Origin: Treponema sp.
GTDB lineage: Bacteria > Spirochaetota > Spirochaetia > Treponematales > Breznakiellaceae
DNA: 57,576 bases
Reading direction: 5' to 3'
Assembly: GCA_009784975.1 (NCBI GenBank)
Contig: WQXG01000010.1
Location: 1-57,576 of the forward strand
Positions 36,214 through 44,722 of the stretch are shown one piece after another. Position numbers and translations under genes: made by a program. The first letter of the stretch is position 1. Every line of letters begins with the position of its first letter. The notes below the pieces were generated by a model that made no database searches, was not told where the DNA came from, and saw only the letters and a program-made list of their open reading frames with translations.

Positions 36214-36243
36214 TTAATTGTCAAAAAACATCCGGATTTTTCG
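36214..36243 (-). promoter_or_regulatory. Shared dyad element, copy P2
   Basis: Minus strand: GAAAAATCCGGATGTTTTTTG followed by ACAATTAA, 28 bases before the ATG at 36196. The core ATCCGGAT is itself a palindrome inside the A-run/T-run arms. Confidence 0.6.
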
Positions 36244-36283
36244 TTTTTTTACCCTTGTTTTTATATAACCAACATGATAAATT

Positions 36284-36311
36284 GAAAAAAGCCTTCTTTT
36301 TTTGACAATAA
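36284..36311 (+). promoter_or_regulatory. Shared dyad element, copy P3
   Basis: GAAAAAAGCCTTCTTTTTTTG followed by ACAATAA, 30 bases before the ATG of the first gene of the NTPase operon. With P2 it forms a divergent regulatory region of about 135 bases. Confidence 0.6.
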
Positions 36312-36331
36312 ACCAATATCAGGAGACCTGA

Positions 36332-37894
36332 ATGACAGAAAAATCGCCTTCATCCGCAGAAATATCAAGGTTAATAAATTTATATTTTAGGGGCATATTC
36401 TTTGCTCCGGTAAAACTTGAAGATGAAGGATTACATTTTCCGGATATTGGGCTTCTTTTGGAAAAAAAATTATGGGATTTTTACATGAAAAACAATGATT
36501 GTCTTAATCTAAAAAACATGGCTTTAAAAAAACCGTTTGAATTTTTCTTCCCGCTGGAAAGAAGAAAAGAAAATGACAACTATTGGGAAGAAAAATACCG
36601 TTGTATTACCAAAGACAAAAAAACAGGCGGAGTTATTAGACTTATAATAGAAGAAGATAAAGATGATCTATTCATTAAACGCCTTAAAGAGCAATTACCG
36701 GGACGTAAAATAGAAAGAAACAATGTTTTTTCAATACCTAATAATTTTTTTGATAATTTAATCAATAATGAAATATATATCTATTATGACGAATTTGATG
36801 ACAGAGGCGGAAAAGAATTGTATTTATACTGGAATTTTACACGCATGAATCCTCCTGTTTTTCATACCTTAAAAGGTCAGGAAAAACGTATTTCTATCTA
36901 TGATACATACAATTGGTATGCCGAAAAAGAATATACGCAGCTTTATCTTGGCGCTGCAAATGATAACAAAGAAGTAAACCTGGAAAAACTTATAAAATCC
37001 GGCGGCGAGTACTGCAGAGCAGAAATAATGAAATCGTATTGGGGAGAAAATCCTGACGGGGATCTGTTTTTTATAATAGAAGAAATGCTTGAAACTCCCG
37101 TACAAAACAATGAACAAAAAGATTTAGACAGGCTTAAAATGATGGTGTTTGGAGAAAGAAAGCGCAGAAAAAACAAACAATTGAACCGCGGTGAAAAAAA
37201 TCCAAATTATTTAACTCCCAATGATATTCAGAATATAAAAAACATTGCAGAAACAGTACGGGAGCTGCTCACTGAAGAAGAACAGGACAAGCTTGATGCG
37301 GACAGGCGGGATGGTATAATTAATTTGGCAAAATCTCTTAAAAACCATCTTTCAAATCCATTTTTAAGAAAAAACATCAGGAATTCCAGCAGCGTTAATA
37401 CTATTAATGCTATTTGTGTAAAAATAGATGAAAACAGCCGTTCATTAAACAAATCTTTAAAAGACAAAGAAGATTATAATGCCCGGGAAATAATTGATAC
37501 TTTAAAAGACAATAATTCAATAAAAGCAGAAGACGCCTTTTTAAAGCAGGAAGAAGACAAAATAAAAAACAATTTTTTAAATAAAGAATTTAAATCTATT
37601 TGCCTGGAAGGTTTTAAACTGGAGTTTGACTGTGAAGATGAGGAAGAAGACTTTTATCTGTATATTCAAAAGAAAACATGGCTTGAAATTACAGATTTAC
37701 TGGTTCCATATACATCAAATGAATCCAATGTAGAAAGCGTTTTATTCAATAATTATTGCGAAATTTTAAAAATATCCCTGAACAGGGAAAATCTCGCAAA
37801 ATTGCATACCCGTTTTGCAAAAAAAATCAGGAATATTTTTATCATTATAAAAGAAAAAGCGCATGGAAGTGAAATTAAGGAGGCTTACCAATGA
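36332..37894 (+). CDS. Hypothetical protein, first gene of NTPase operon
   Basis: A 520-residue cytoplasmic protein with no family I recognise. The first 250 residues look like a mixed alpha/beta domain rich in aromatics (ISRLINLYFRGIFFAP, KELYLYWNFTRMNPPVFHT). Residues about 290-440 are charged and helical (VRELLTEEEQDKLDADRRDG, LKNHLSNPFLRKNIRN), and the end is helical too. No membrane segment, nuclease motif or P-loop is evident. AGGAG precedes the ATG. It overlaps the next gene by four bases, so the three genes form one translationally coupled unit with the Lon-STAND-ankyrin protein. Confidence 0.75.
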   Translation: MTEKSPSSAEISRLINLYFRGIFFAPVKLEDEGLHFPDIGLLLEKKLWDFYMKNNDCLNLKNMALKKPFEFFFPLERRKENDNYWEEKYRCITKDKKTGGVIRLIIEEDKDDLFIKRLKEQLPGRKIERNNVFSIPNNFFDNLINNEIYIYYDEFDDRGGKELYLYWNFTRMNPPVFHTLKGQEKRISIYDTYNWYAEKEYTQLYLGAANDNKEVNLEKLIKSGGEYCRAEIMKSYWGENPDGDLFFIIEEMLETPVQNNEQKDLDRLKMMVFGERKRRKNKQLNRGEKNPNYLTPNDIQNIKNIAETVRELLTEEEQDKLDADRRDGIINLAKSLKNHLSNPFLRKNIRNSSSVNTINAICVKIDENSRSLNKSLKDKEDYNAREIIDTLKDNNSIKAEDAFLKQEEDKIKNNFLNKEFKSICLEGFKLEFDCEDEEEDFYLYIQKKTWLEITDLLVPYTSNESNVESVLFNNYCEILKISLNRENLAKLHTRFAKKIRNIFIIIKEKAHGSEIKEAYQ

Positions 37895-38706
37895 ACACAG
37901 ATATAAAAGGAGCTGATTTTCTTGATACCATGCTATTGCGTAATAATATCTCATTAAACTCTATTGCCAAATATTCCAGTAAAAATAATGATGAACTTAT
38001 GAACATGGAAAACATTTTTAATCTAAAGTCCAAAGATGATTTTAGCTGCTGCCTGACTATTCCCTTTTTGCTCGATCCCCATGCGGCACAGGATATAATC
38101 GCGTATTTTAAAAATGAGGAACAGGATAACCCCTATGTTAAATCCTCTCTGCCGGACGTTGAAAAATACAAACTCTTGCTTGCATCGGCATTTGTTTTTA
38201 ACCCTTCATTTTTTGCAATGTCGTGGAACTGGTGCGCCCTTATACGCCATGAATTACAATTACAAATGCTAAAGGGTCAAAAAGAGAATAAAACTGTTCA
38301 AATTGGTTTGCAAAGACGTTTCCCCGCAAGCAGACCTGCGGGAATCTTAAAAGTAAAAAATCCAAGATACCGGATGCAGGCAGCCAGCGGAACAGAATCA
38401 ATTCAGGAAATAGGTGATTGGAAAGTTGACGACAAAAATGATCTTTACGGACATTTATGGATTAAAATTACAAACGGCGAGGTAAGATTTTTATTTAAAT
38501 TTGAAACCTATTGTGAATCTCCGCCATGTTATATTACTGTAAAATGCAAAACCAAAGACGGCAGGGAATATTCAAATATTATATTAAAAGAAATAGAACT
38601 AAATAATCCTGAAAAAGAAGAATTAATTATAAGGTCAGAAATAATTGCCGGTTTTGACTGCTCTGATGTAGAAATTCTGGAACTGGAGTGCAAAGCAAAT
38701 GACTGA
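37891..38706 (+). CDS. Hypothetical protein, second gene of NTPase operon
   Basis: A 271-residue protein of unknown family. The N-terminal 130 residues are helical (LTIPFLLDPHAAQDIIAYF, AMSWNWCALIRHELQLQML). The C-terminal 110 residues are strand-rich (VRFLFKFETYCESPPCYITV, EELIIRSEIIAGFDCSDVEI), like an immunoglobulin-type or C2-like sandwich. It overlaps both neighbours (four and eight bases), so it is probably made in a fixed ratio with them and may be a subunit or a regulator or target of the protease. AAGGAGG precedes the ATG. Confidence 0.72.
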   Translation: MNTDIKGADFLDTMLLRNNISLNSIAKYSSKNNDELMNMENIFNLKSKDDFSCCLTIPFLLDPHAAQDIIAYFKNEEQDNPYVKSSLPDVEKYKLLLASAFVFNPSFFAMSWNWCALIRHELQLQMLKGQKENKTVQIGLQRRFPASRPAGILKVKNPRYRMQAASGTESIQEIGDWKVDDKNDLYGHLWIKITNGEVRFLFKFETYCESPPCYITVKCKTKDGREYSNIILKEIELNNPEKEELIIRSEIIAGFDCSDVEILELECKAND

Positions 38707-41700
38707 ACCTCAATTATTTGTACCTTGCAGTTTTTCCGGGGATAAATTCGAGCTTTGCTGGATAGATTTTCCGGAAAGCAGCAGAACAAAATCATGGGGA
38801 CCTGACAACAATGATCAAATTGTTAAAAATAAATTAAATGCTCTTCAGCAGTATTTTCAGCAGCAATGCAAAGATAATATTTACGGCAGGATTATAAATA
38901 TTCGCGCACAATCCGGCAAGGAAGTAACTCTTGACAATAATACCCCTTCAGTATTTTTAGGGATCTTTATTAAAGCCGCGCATGAAATTCTTAACAGAAA
39001 TTTTAAAAAATCATGGGATATTATAATTGCTACAGGAGATATAATTTCTCATGACGGAATGATTAATGCTGAAGCAGTAGGCTCTATAGAAGAAAAATTT
39101 GAAAGCGTAAAAAATCATGCAAAAGAAAACCTTGATAAAAAACACCTGTTTCTCTATGTTTACGAAACCAGCGAGGCGCCGATAGAACCCGGCTGGCATG
39201 AAAATAACAACATTGAAGTAATAGCTTTTTCTGCCAGTGATATCCTTGCGCCAAATGTAAGTATAGGAAGAATATTTGCCGGCATTTTTGAACCAATTTT
39301 TACCCATGAACAGGAAATGCTGCTTGGAAAAGCCAGCATGAATACCGGCTGGGAATATATATCAACTTCTGTTTTTGAGCAAATTAAAATAGAAGCGCTT
39401 TCCGGTGACTGGAAAGGATTTTTTATTCACGGAGAAGGAGAAAGCGGAAAAAGCGCAATGGCTTTTGAATTGGCAAAATATCTTACTGCCGCGCAGCGTA
39501 TTTACGCTCCAATATGGATTAAATTAAAAAACGACGAACTGTTCAAAGAGCTCTCAAACATCAATGAAACATCACATTCTTCCAAAGAGGTTGGTCGGAA
39601 AAAAGACCCGCTGGAAAATCATGTAACAGCCAATATTGCCTGTCTGATTGCACAAGCGCTTAATTCAAACTGGAAACCCAAAGATGGTCTTTCTGCGCTG
39701 GTGAATTTATTAAAGAGGGATGTAAACTGCCCGTATCTTCTTATAATTGACAATCTTGAAATGAAAAAAGAAGAGACCGACAAGTTAATGGAATCTTTTC
39801 ATGCAATTATGGAAAAATGCAGTTCAAGACTTCCTGTAATTTTTACAAGCCGCACAGAAGGCAGTATATTAAACCTAAAAAAAGTAAATCCATCCGAATT
39901 GAATCGCCGCGAAATAGAAGAATTAGTCTGGAATATAGCAGAACAAGATGATAAATGTAAAGAAGAGCTTTCTTCCCGGAAGGGAGAACAGAAATATGAA
40001 GAATTCCTTGATGAACTTCATGCTCACTTTGCTTCTTATCCCGGCGTTATAACGGTAATTGTGCCGCTATTAAATAAAGGACTGCCGGAAGTGCTTGGGA
40101 ATTTAAAAGAACTCAGGCTCCTTGATAAAGATGTAAATAAAAAAACAGATTCGATCTTTACAGCTGCGTATTCGGATTTGGATGAGGATACCCGATTAAC
40201 ATTGGCTATAATAATTAACCTGACTCTACCATGGATTAAAAACAATTTATCATTCCATTCAAATACTTTTTCACAAAGGCTATTTGAGACAATCTACTCT
40301 GTCGAGAAATTTTCATCCAGAGAAAGGATTTTATCAGAAAAAAAGAGACGAAGCAAACTGGAAATTGAGGAAATAGTACAACAGGCAATAGACAAATTAT
40401 TACGCACCCACTTAATTTACCGTGATTCAGGAAAAACAGGATATTATATAAAAACTCTGCCTTTAAAATACTTTTTATTCAGTAAAACAATTAAATTCGG
40501 CGATAAACCAATACGTTCGGAGGATCTTATTACTGCATGTATTTATTATGGTCAATCCGCCGGTCAGCTGGAAAATATATTAAAAGAATGTCATAAGTAT
40601 TATTTTATGCGCCCTGACAGCCATCATATTCTTTTTTTAGCGGCAATTCTTTCAGAATCTCCTGAATATTTAAATACCTTATATAATTATGGATACAAAA
40701 AAATTAATACAATATCTTATAATAATAGAATATCACTGGATGAAATAACTGTACTGCACGCCGCCGCACGGCATAATCAAAATGAAGATGTAATAAAATG
40801 GTTTCTTGATAAAAAAGCTAATGTATCAATAAGAGATAAATACGACAGAACACCGCTCCATTTTGCCGCAGAGTATAATAGAAACCCGAATATAATAACA
40901 TTACTTATTAATTACGGCGCAAAAACAGACATTCCGGACTATAAAGGCTGGACACCAATATATTATGCCGCAAGAAATAAAAATCCAGATATTTTCAAGC
41001 TCTTTGTAGAATTAGATAAAAGATTATTGGAGGATAAGCCGTTATTCCATTTTATAGCCAACAGCAGCGATCCAAATATAATTCCATGGCTGGAAAAAAG
41101 TAAAATTGACATTAATAAAACTGATTCAAATACCGGCGCGGTATTACTTCATGCTGCAGCAATGAATGATGATGCTACTAATTTCAAAAAATTAATAGAA
41201 GCAGGCGCTAAAACTGATATTACAATTAATGAGGGTGATACGATTATGCATTTTGCCGCTACTAATCCAAATTTAGTTTTTGTCCATGATATAATTGACA
41301 TTCTTCTGGAAAAAGGGGCAGATATTCACGCGGTCAATACAAATGGAGAAACACCTCTGCACATCGCTGCCGAAGAAAACGATTATTCGTTTAATATTCA
41401 ATGTCTTCTGGAAAAAGGCGCGATTACCGATATAAATGCCAAAACAAATGATTTCCTTACGCCATTGCACCTTGCGGCAGCATATAATGAAAACCCTGAT
41501 ATCATAGATTTATTAATTGATAATGGCGCTGATATTTCTGCACAGACAGATGCTCACGGAGAATACCCTATACATGCAGCATCTGCATTTAATACGGAAC
41601 CTGCCATTGTTAAAGCTCTTTTGAATAAAGGTGCCGATGTAAATGCCAAAGATAATGACGGAGAAACCCCATTACACTATGCGGCACTTTATAATAAAAA

Positions 41701-41827
41701 CCCGGAAGTTTCCATCACGTTAATTAAAGCCGGAGCAAATATTGATGCCAAAGACAATGCCGGAAAAACTGCGCTTTCACTGCTAAAAAAACGAAAAGAC
41801 TGGCGAAAAATAAAAGCGGCAATATAA
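38699..41827 (+). CDS. Lon-like protease - STAND NTPase - ankyrin repeat protein
   Basis: A 1042-residue three-part protein. Residues about 60-150 align by eye with the Lon (S16) protease domain: NTPSVFLGIFIKAA matches the GPSAG serine region (Ser84), IIIATGDIISHDGMINAEAV matches the MTGEI-L-G-V-PIGG region, and IEEKFESV matches GLKEKLLAA, with Lys133 at the catalytic lysine. Residues about 235-460 form a STAND/NACHT-type NTPase: Walker A GEGESGKS (245-252), Walker B LLIIDNLE (347-354), sensor VIFTSR (380-385). From about residue 684 there are around eleven ankyrin repeats (TPLHFAAEYN, TPLHIAAEEN, TPLHYAALYN). I infer a sensor-triggered protease: ankyrins sense, the NTPase switches, Lon cuts. 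That activity is unproven. Confidence 0.8.
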   Translation: MTEPQLFVPCSFSGDKFELCWIDFPESSRTKSWGPDNNDQIVKNKLNALQQYFQQQCKDNIYGRIINIRAQSGKEVTLDNNTPSVFLGIFIKAAHEILNRNFKKSWDIIIATGDIISHDGMINAEAVGSIEEKFESVKNHAKENLDKKHLFLYVYETSEAPIEPGWHENNNIEVIAFSASDILAPNVSIGRIFAGIFEPIFTHEQEMLLGKASMNTGWEYISTSVFEQIKIEALSGDWKGFFIHGEGESGKSAMAFELAKYLTAAQRIYAPIWIKLKNDELFKELSNINETSHSSKEVGRKKDPLENHVTANIACLIAQALNSNWKPKDGLSALVNLLKRDVNCPYLLIIDNLEMKKEETDKLMESFHAIMEKCSSRLPVIFTSRTEGSILNLKKVNPSELNRREIEELVWNIAEQDDKCKEELSSRKGEQKYEEFLDELHAHFASYPGVITVIVPLLNKGLPEVLGNLKELRLLDKDVNKKTDSIFTAAYSDLDEDTRLTLAIIINLTLPWIKNNLSFHSNTFSQRLFETIYSVEKFSSRERILSEKKRRSKLEIEEIVQQAIDKLLRTHLIYRDSGKTGYYIKTLPLKYFLFSKTIKFGDKPIRSEDLITACIYYGQSAGQLENILKECHKYYFMRPDSHHILFLAAILSESPEYLNTLYNYGYKKINTISYNNRISLDEITVLHAAARHNQNEDVIKWFLDKKANVSIRDKYDRTPLHFAAEYNRNPNIITLLINYGAKTDIPDYKGWTPIYYAARNKNPDIFKLFVELDKRLLEDKPLFHFIANSSDPNIIPWLEKSKIDINKTDSNTGAVLLHAAAMNDDATNFKKLIEAGAKTDITINEGDTIMHFAATNPNLVFVHDIIDILLEKGADIHAVNTNGETPLHIAAEENDYSFNIQCLLEKGAITDINAKTNDFLTPLHLAAAYNENPDIIDLLIDNGADISAQTDAHGEYPIHAASAFNTEPAIVKALLNKGADVNAKDNDGETPLHYAALYNKNPEVSITLIKAGANIDAKDNAGKTALSLLKKRKDWRKIKAAI

Positions 41828-41845
41828 GAATATTTCCCCAAAACC

Positions 41846-41874
41846 GGAAAAACCTCATGTTTTTTTGACAATTA
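41846..41874 (+). promoter_or_regulatory. Shared dyad element, copy P4
   Basis: GGAAAAACCTCATGTTTTTTTG followed by ACAATTA, located just after the ankyrin gene and before the small gene at 41920. A leader hairpin CCGGCATAGCCGG follows at about 41883-41895. Confidence 0.6.
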
Positions 41875-41919
41875 GAGTATATCCGGCATAGCCGGAACAA
41901 ACTTTTTAGGAGGAATTAC

Positions 41920-42129
41920 ATGAATTACATGAAAACTTACAAGCACGGCGGGCATTCAGAATACGCGCCCAGGGAAATCCATCTTAATCGCAATGATATC
42001 GGGGTACTATCAAAAACCAAAAGCGGACACATCCACATGGACTTTTACGAAAAGGGAAAAGGCCCCAACGGCTCCTCAATGGAGTTTGCGGGGGACCTGC
42101 TCGGCGCGGTAATTAGCCTGTTTAAATAA
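41920..42129 (+). CDS. Small protein downstream of NTPase operon
   Basis: A 69-residue protein with a strong ribosome-binding site (AGGAGG). It is His/Gly/Lys-rich in the first half (YKHGGHSEYAPREIHLNRND), with a short hydrophobic C-terminal helix (FAGDLLGAVISLFK). No family recognised. Its own copy of the dyad element (P4) ties it to the 33-42 kb block. Its last eight bases overlap the 3' end of convergent dapL. Confidence 0.65.
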   Translation: MNYMKTYKHGGHSEYAPREIHLNRNDIGVLSKTKSGHIHMDFYEKGKGPNGSSMEFAGDLLGAVISLFK

Positions 42130-43327
42130 ACCCGGCAGCCAGCCGCCTGCAAGCCTCTTCTACATCCGCGCGGTGCCCGAATGCGGAGAAACGGACATAC
42201 CCTTGCCCGGCAGGCCCAAAGCCTGCTCCGGGCGTGGTGACAATGTGGCACTTTTCAAGTATTTCTGCGAACACGTCCCAGCTGTCTTTACCCGGAAAAA
42301 ACGCCCAGATATAGGGAGAATTGTCGCCGCCTATACATTTGATTCCCAGTTTTTCAAGCGTGCTTCTTATAATTTTAGCATTGCCTAAATAAAAATCTGT
42401 CAGCGAGCGGATTTCTTTTAACCCCTCTTCGTCCAATGCGGCAAGTCCGCCTGCTTGCGCGATGTTTGACGCGCCGTTAAAAATTGTTCCTGTAATGCGG
42501 TTCCAGTCTGCGTTAACACTCTCGCCGCCGCAATACTTTATTGCTTTGGGAACAACCGACCAGCCAAGACGCACTCCCGTAAATCCTGCAGGTTTGGAAA
42601 ATGAATTAACTTCGATAGCGCAAAGATCTGCCCTGTCTATCTCATATATTGTTTTTGGAAGAGACGGGTCGCGGATAAATTCGCTGTACGCCGCATCAAA
42701 TACGATGATACAGCCCTTGCTAATCGCAGCCTCTACAAGAGCCGTTAGCTGTTTGCGATCTGAAACTGCGCCGGTTGGATTGTTGGGCGAACAAAAATAG
42801 ATAATACTGTCCCGCGGAACAAGATCAAGATTGGGAAAGAAATTATTATCCTCTGTACATGGAAGATAGGTGATTCCTGCATAACCGGTTTTGTCCCATC
42901 CTGTGGCTGCTCCCGCCAGCACGGAACCGTCCACATACACAGGGTACGACGGATCCTGCACTGCGATTTTTGCTGCGGCTCCAAAGAGCGTCTGCAATCT
43001 GCCAATGTCGCATTTTGCGCCGTCAGAAATAAATATTTCGTCTATTGAGAACTTGCCTTTATAAAAAACTTCCGAGATTTTTTCCCGCAGTTTAGGCAAA
43101 CCTTCATCCTGATAACCGGAATATCCTTCGATAGTACAAAGCTTCTTCGCGCCTTCCACCAGCCCTGCATTTGTATGCGGTAAAATCGGCTCTGTAGTAT
43201 TACCGACACCCAAACTGATAATTTTCGCGTCAGGGTTAGCCGCAGCAAACTCCCGCCTGCGCTTCCCAATCTCCGGGAAAAGATACCCCGCCTTTAAATT
43301 AGCAATAAACGGATTACGCCTAATCAT
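42122..43327 (-). CDS. dapL: LL-diaminopimelate aminotransferase
   Basis: A 401-residue fold-I PLP aminotransferase matching DapL, which makes LL-diaminopimelate directly from tetrahydrodipicolinate. Features: NPFIANLKAGYLFPEIGKR at the start, SLGVGNTTEPILPHT, GYSGYQDEGLPKLREKI, FCSPNNPTGAV, DAAYSEFI, and the PLP lysine in EVNSFSKPAGFTGVRLGW. It is the last gene of asd-lysA-dapL and provides the peptidoglycan and lysine precursor. AAGGAGG precedes the ATG. Confidence 0.93.
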   Translation of the reverse strand: MIRRNPFIANLKAGYLFPEIGKRRREFAAANPDAKIISLGVGNTTEPILPHTNAGLVEGAKKLCTIEGYSGYQDEGLPKLREKISEVFYKGKFSIDEIFISDGAKCDIGRLQTLFGAAAKIAVQDPSYPVYVDGSVLAGAATGWDKTGYAGITYLPCTEDNNFFPNLDLVPRDSIIYFCSPNNPTGAVSDRKQLTALVEAAISKGCIIVFDAAYSEFIRDPSLPKTIYEIDRADLCAIEVNSFSKPAGFTGVRLGWSVVPKAIKYCGGESVNADWNRITGTIFNGASNIAQAGGLAALDEEGLKEIRSLTDFYLGNAKIIRSTLEKLGIKCIGGDNSPYIWAFFPGKDSWDVFAEILEKCHIVTTPGAGFGPAGQGYVRFSAFGHRADVEEACRRLAAGFI

Positions 43328-43420
43328 AATTCCTCCTTACTCTTCTCTTCTTCTCTTCTCTGCGTCCTCTTTCAAACCTTCGGTTTGCAGTCCGCGCCTC
43401 CGCGAGAGTCCTCTCAAACA
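43328..43420 (-). other. Purine-rich intergenic spacer between lysA and dapL
   Basis: On the minus strand the 98-base spacer contains a UUCG-type hairpin (CAAACCGAAGGTTTG, 43385-43371) and then a long purine run with GAGAAGAG-like words ending in the dapL ribosome-binding site. It resembles the GCGGAGGCGCGGA/GAGAAGAG filler sequences found in many bacterial intergenic regions. No gene is seen in it. Confidence 0.4.
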
Positions 43421-43425
43421 TTGTC

Positions 43426-44703
43426 TCAAACAAATTCCCCAACACCAGAAACATCCAGTGTAGCAAAATAATCTTCGGTTGTCTCTGCCCTGCGGATTTG
43501 TACAACAGAGCCATCCTGGCGCAGAAGCAGCTCGCCGCACCGCAGCTTTGCATTGTAGTTAAAACCCATTGCCCTGCCGTGCGCGCCTGCATCGTGGATT
43601 ACGGCAAAATCGCCCGCGCCCTCGGATGCAGTTTCTATTTTAGGCAGATTTCTCTGAACAGCAAACTTGTCGTTGTTTTCGCACAGGCTTCCCACTACAT
43701 CATAAGTTTCAGATAACGGCAATTCTTCCTTGCCCGGAATTGTAATGTGATGATACGCGCCGTAAAGGGCAGGACGCATTAAATCTGCCATACATGCATC
43801 AAGCGCAATGTAATTGCGGTAAATCTCTTTTTTGTGAATAGCGCGTGTTACAAGCCAGCCGTATGGACCCGTTATTACCCTGCCCCATTCGGTGCGTATG
43901 CCCATGGGATCAAGACCTGCCGGTTTTAAGATTTCGTTATATGCTTTTTGTATGCCGTCGGCAAGAACCTGATAGTCCACCGCCTCCTGTTCCAGCCTGT
44001 AGGGAATACCCACTCCGCCTCCCAGATTTATAAACTCAAGACGCACGCCTGTTTTATTAAATATCTCAACAGAAAGCTCAAAAAGCATACGCGCTGTTTC
44101 TATGTGATAGGGAACAGACAGCTCATTGCTTGCTACCATTGTGTGCAGCGCGAATCTTTTTACACCTTTTTGTTTTAAAAGCGAGTAACCCTGAATGAGG
44201 CGTTCATGGGTAAAACCGTACTTTGCTTCTTCCGGCTTGCCGATAATGGCATTCCCTTCCTTTAAAGGACCGGGGTTATAACGCATGGAAATCAGCTCTG
44301 GCAGCCCGGCTGTTTTTTCAAGGAATTCAATGTGAGTATAATCATCCAGATTGATAACCGCATTCATTTTTTTGGCGGCAATGTATTCAGCAGCCGGAGT
44401 TTCATTGGATGTAAACATGATGTCTTCGCCCTTTAATCCGGAAATTTCTGCTAGCAGCAATTCAGGATAACTGGAACAATCAGCGCCGAAACCTTCTGCC
44501 GCAAGGATCTTCATAATGTAAGGGTTGGGCAATGCTTTTACCGCAAAATAATTTTTATAGGAAGGAAAAACAGAAAACGCCTTCTTTATCTGCCTGACAT
44601 TTTCCAGAATGGCTTGTTCATCATAAATATAAAACGGTGTGGGGAATTGCCCGGCTATCTCTTCCAGAGCTTCCTTGTCCAGCGGGAAATATTTTTGGCT
44701 CAC
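43426..44703 (-). CDS. lysA: Diaminopimelate decarboxylase family protein
   Basis: A 425-residue fold-III PLP decarboxylase. N-terminal TPFYIYDEQAILENVRQIKKAF and NYFAVKALPNPYIMKIL (PLP lysine), then INLGGGVGIPY, RTEWGRVITGPYGWLV and VGSLCENNDKFA with a catalytic Cys. Decarboxylation of meso-DAP gives lysine. Its place between asd and dapL supports that assignment, although other family members use related substrates. Confidence 0.85.
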   Translation of the reverse strand: MSQKYFPLDKEALEEIAGQFPTPFYIYDEQAILENVRQIKKAFSVFPSYKNYFAVKALPNPYIMKILAAEGFGADCSSYPELLLAEISGLKGEDIMFTSNETPAAEYIAAKKMNAVINLDDYTHIEFLEKTAGLPELISMRYNPGPLKEGNAIIGKPEEAKYGFTHERLIQGYSLLKQKGVKRFALHTMVASNELSVPYHIETARMLFELSVEIFNKTGVRLEFINLGGGVGIPYRLEQEAVDYQVLADGIQKAYNEILKPAGLDPMGIRTEWGRVITGPYGWLVTRAIHKKEIYRNYIALDACMADLMRPALYGAYHHITIPGKEELPLSETYDVVGSLCENNDKFAVQRNLPKIETASEGAGDFAVIHDAGAHGRAMGFNYNAKLRCGELLLRQDGSVVQIRRAETTEDYFATLDVSGVGEFV

Positions 44704-44722
44704 TTTTTGCTCCTTGTAATTG

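Noticed and set aside
34845..36311. TTGACA in the shared dyad elements read as ordinary -35 boxes
   Set aside because: With a 17-base spacer the -10 would fall on or near the start codon, after the Shine-Dalgarno site, which would leave the leader out of the mRNA; I therefore treat it as part of the dyad element instead.
38699..39200. N-terminal part of the ankyrin protein as a TIR or nuclease effector
   Set aside because: No TIR or nuclease motif is visible, whereas the order of Lon-like segments with Ser and Lys in place is clear.
43360..43425. Riboswitch or attenuator between lysA and dapL
   Set aside because: Only one short hairpin and a purine tract are visible; no lysine-box-like fold could be recognised and the site lies inside the operon rather than at its head.
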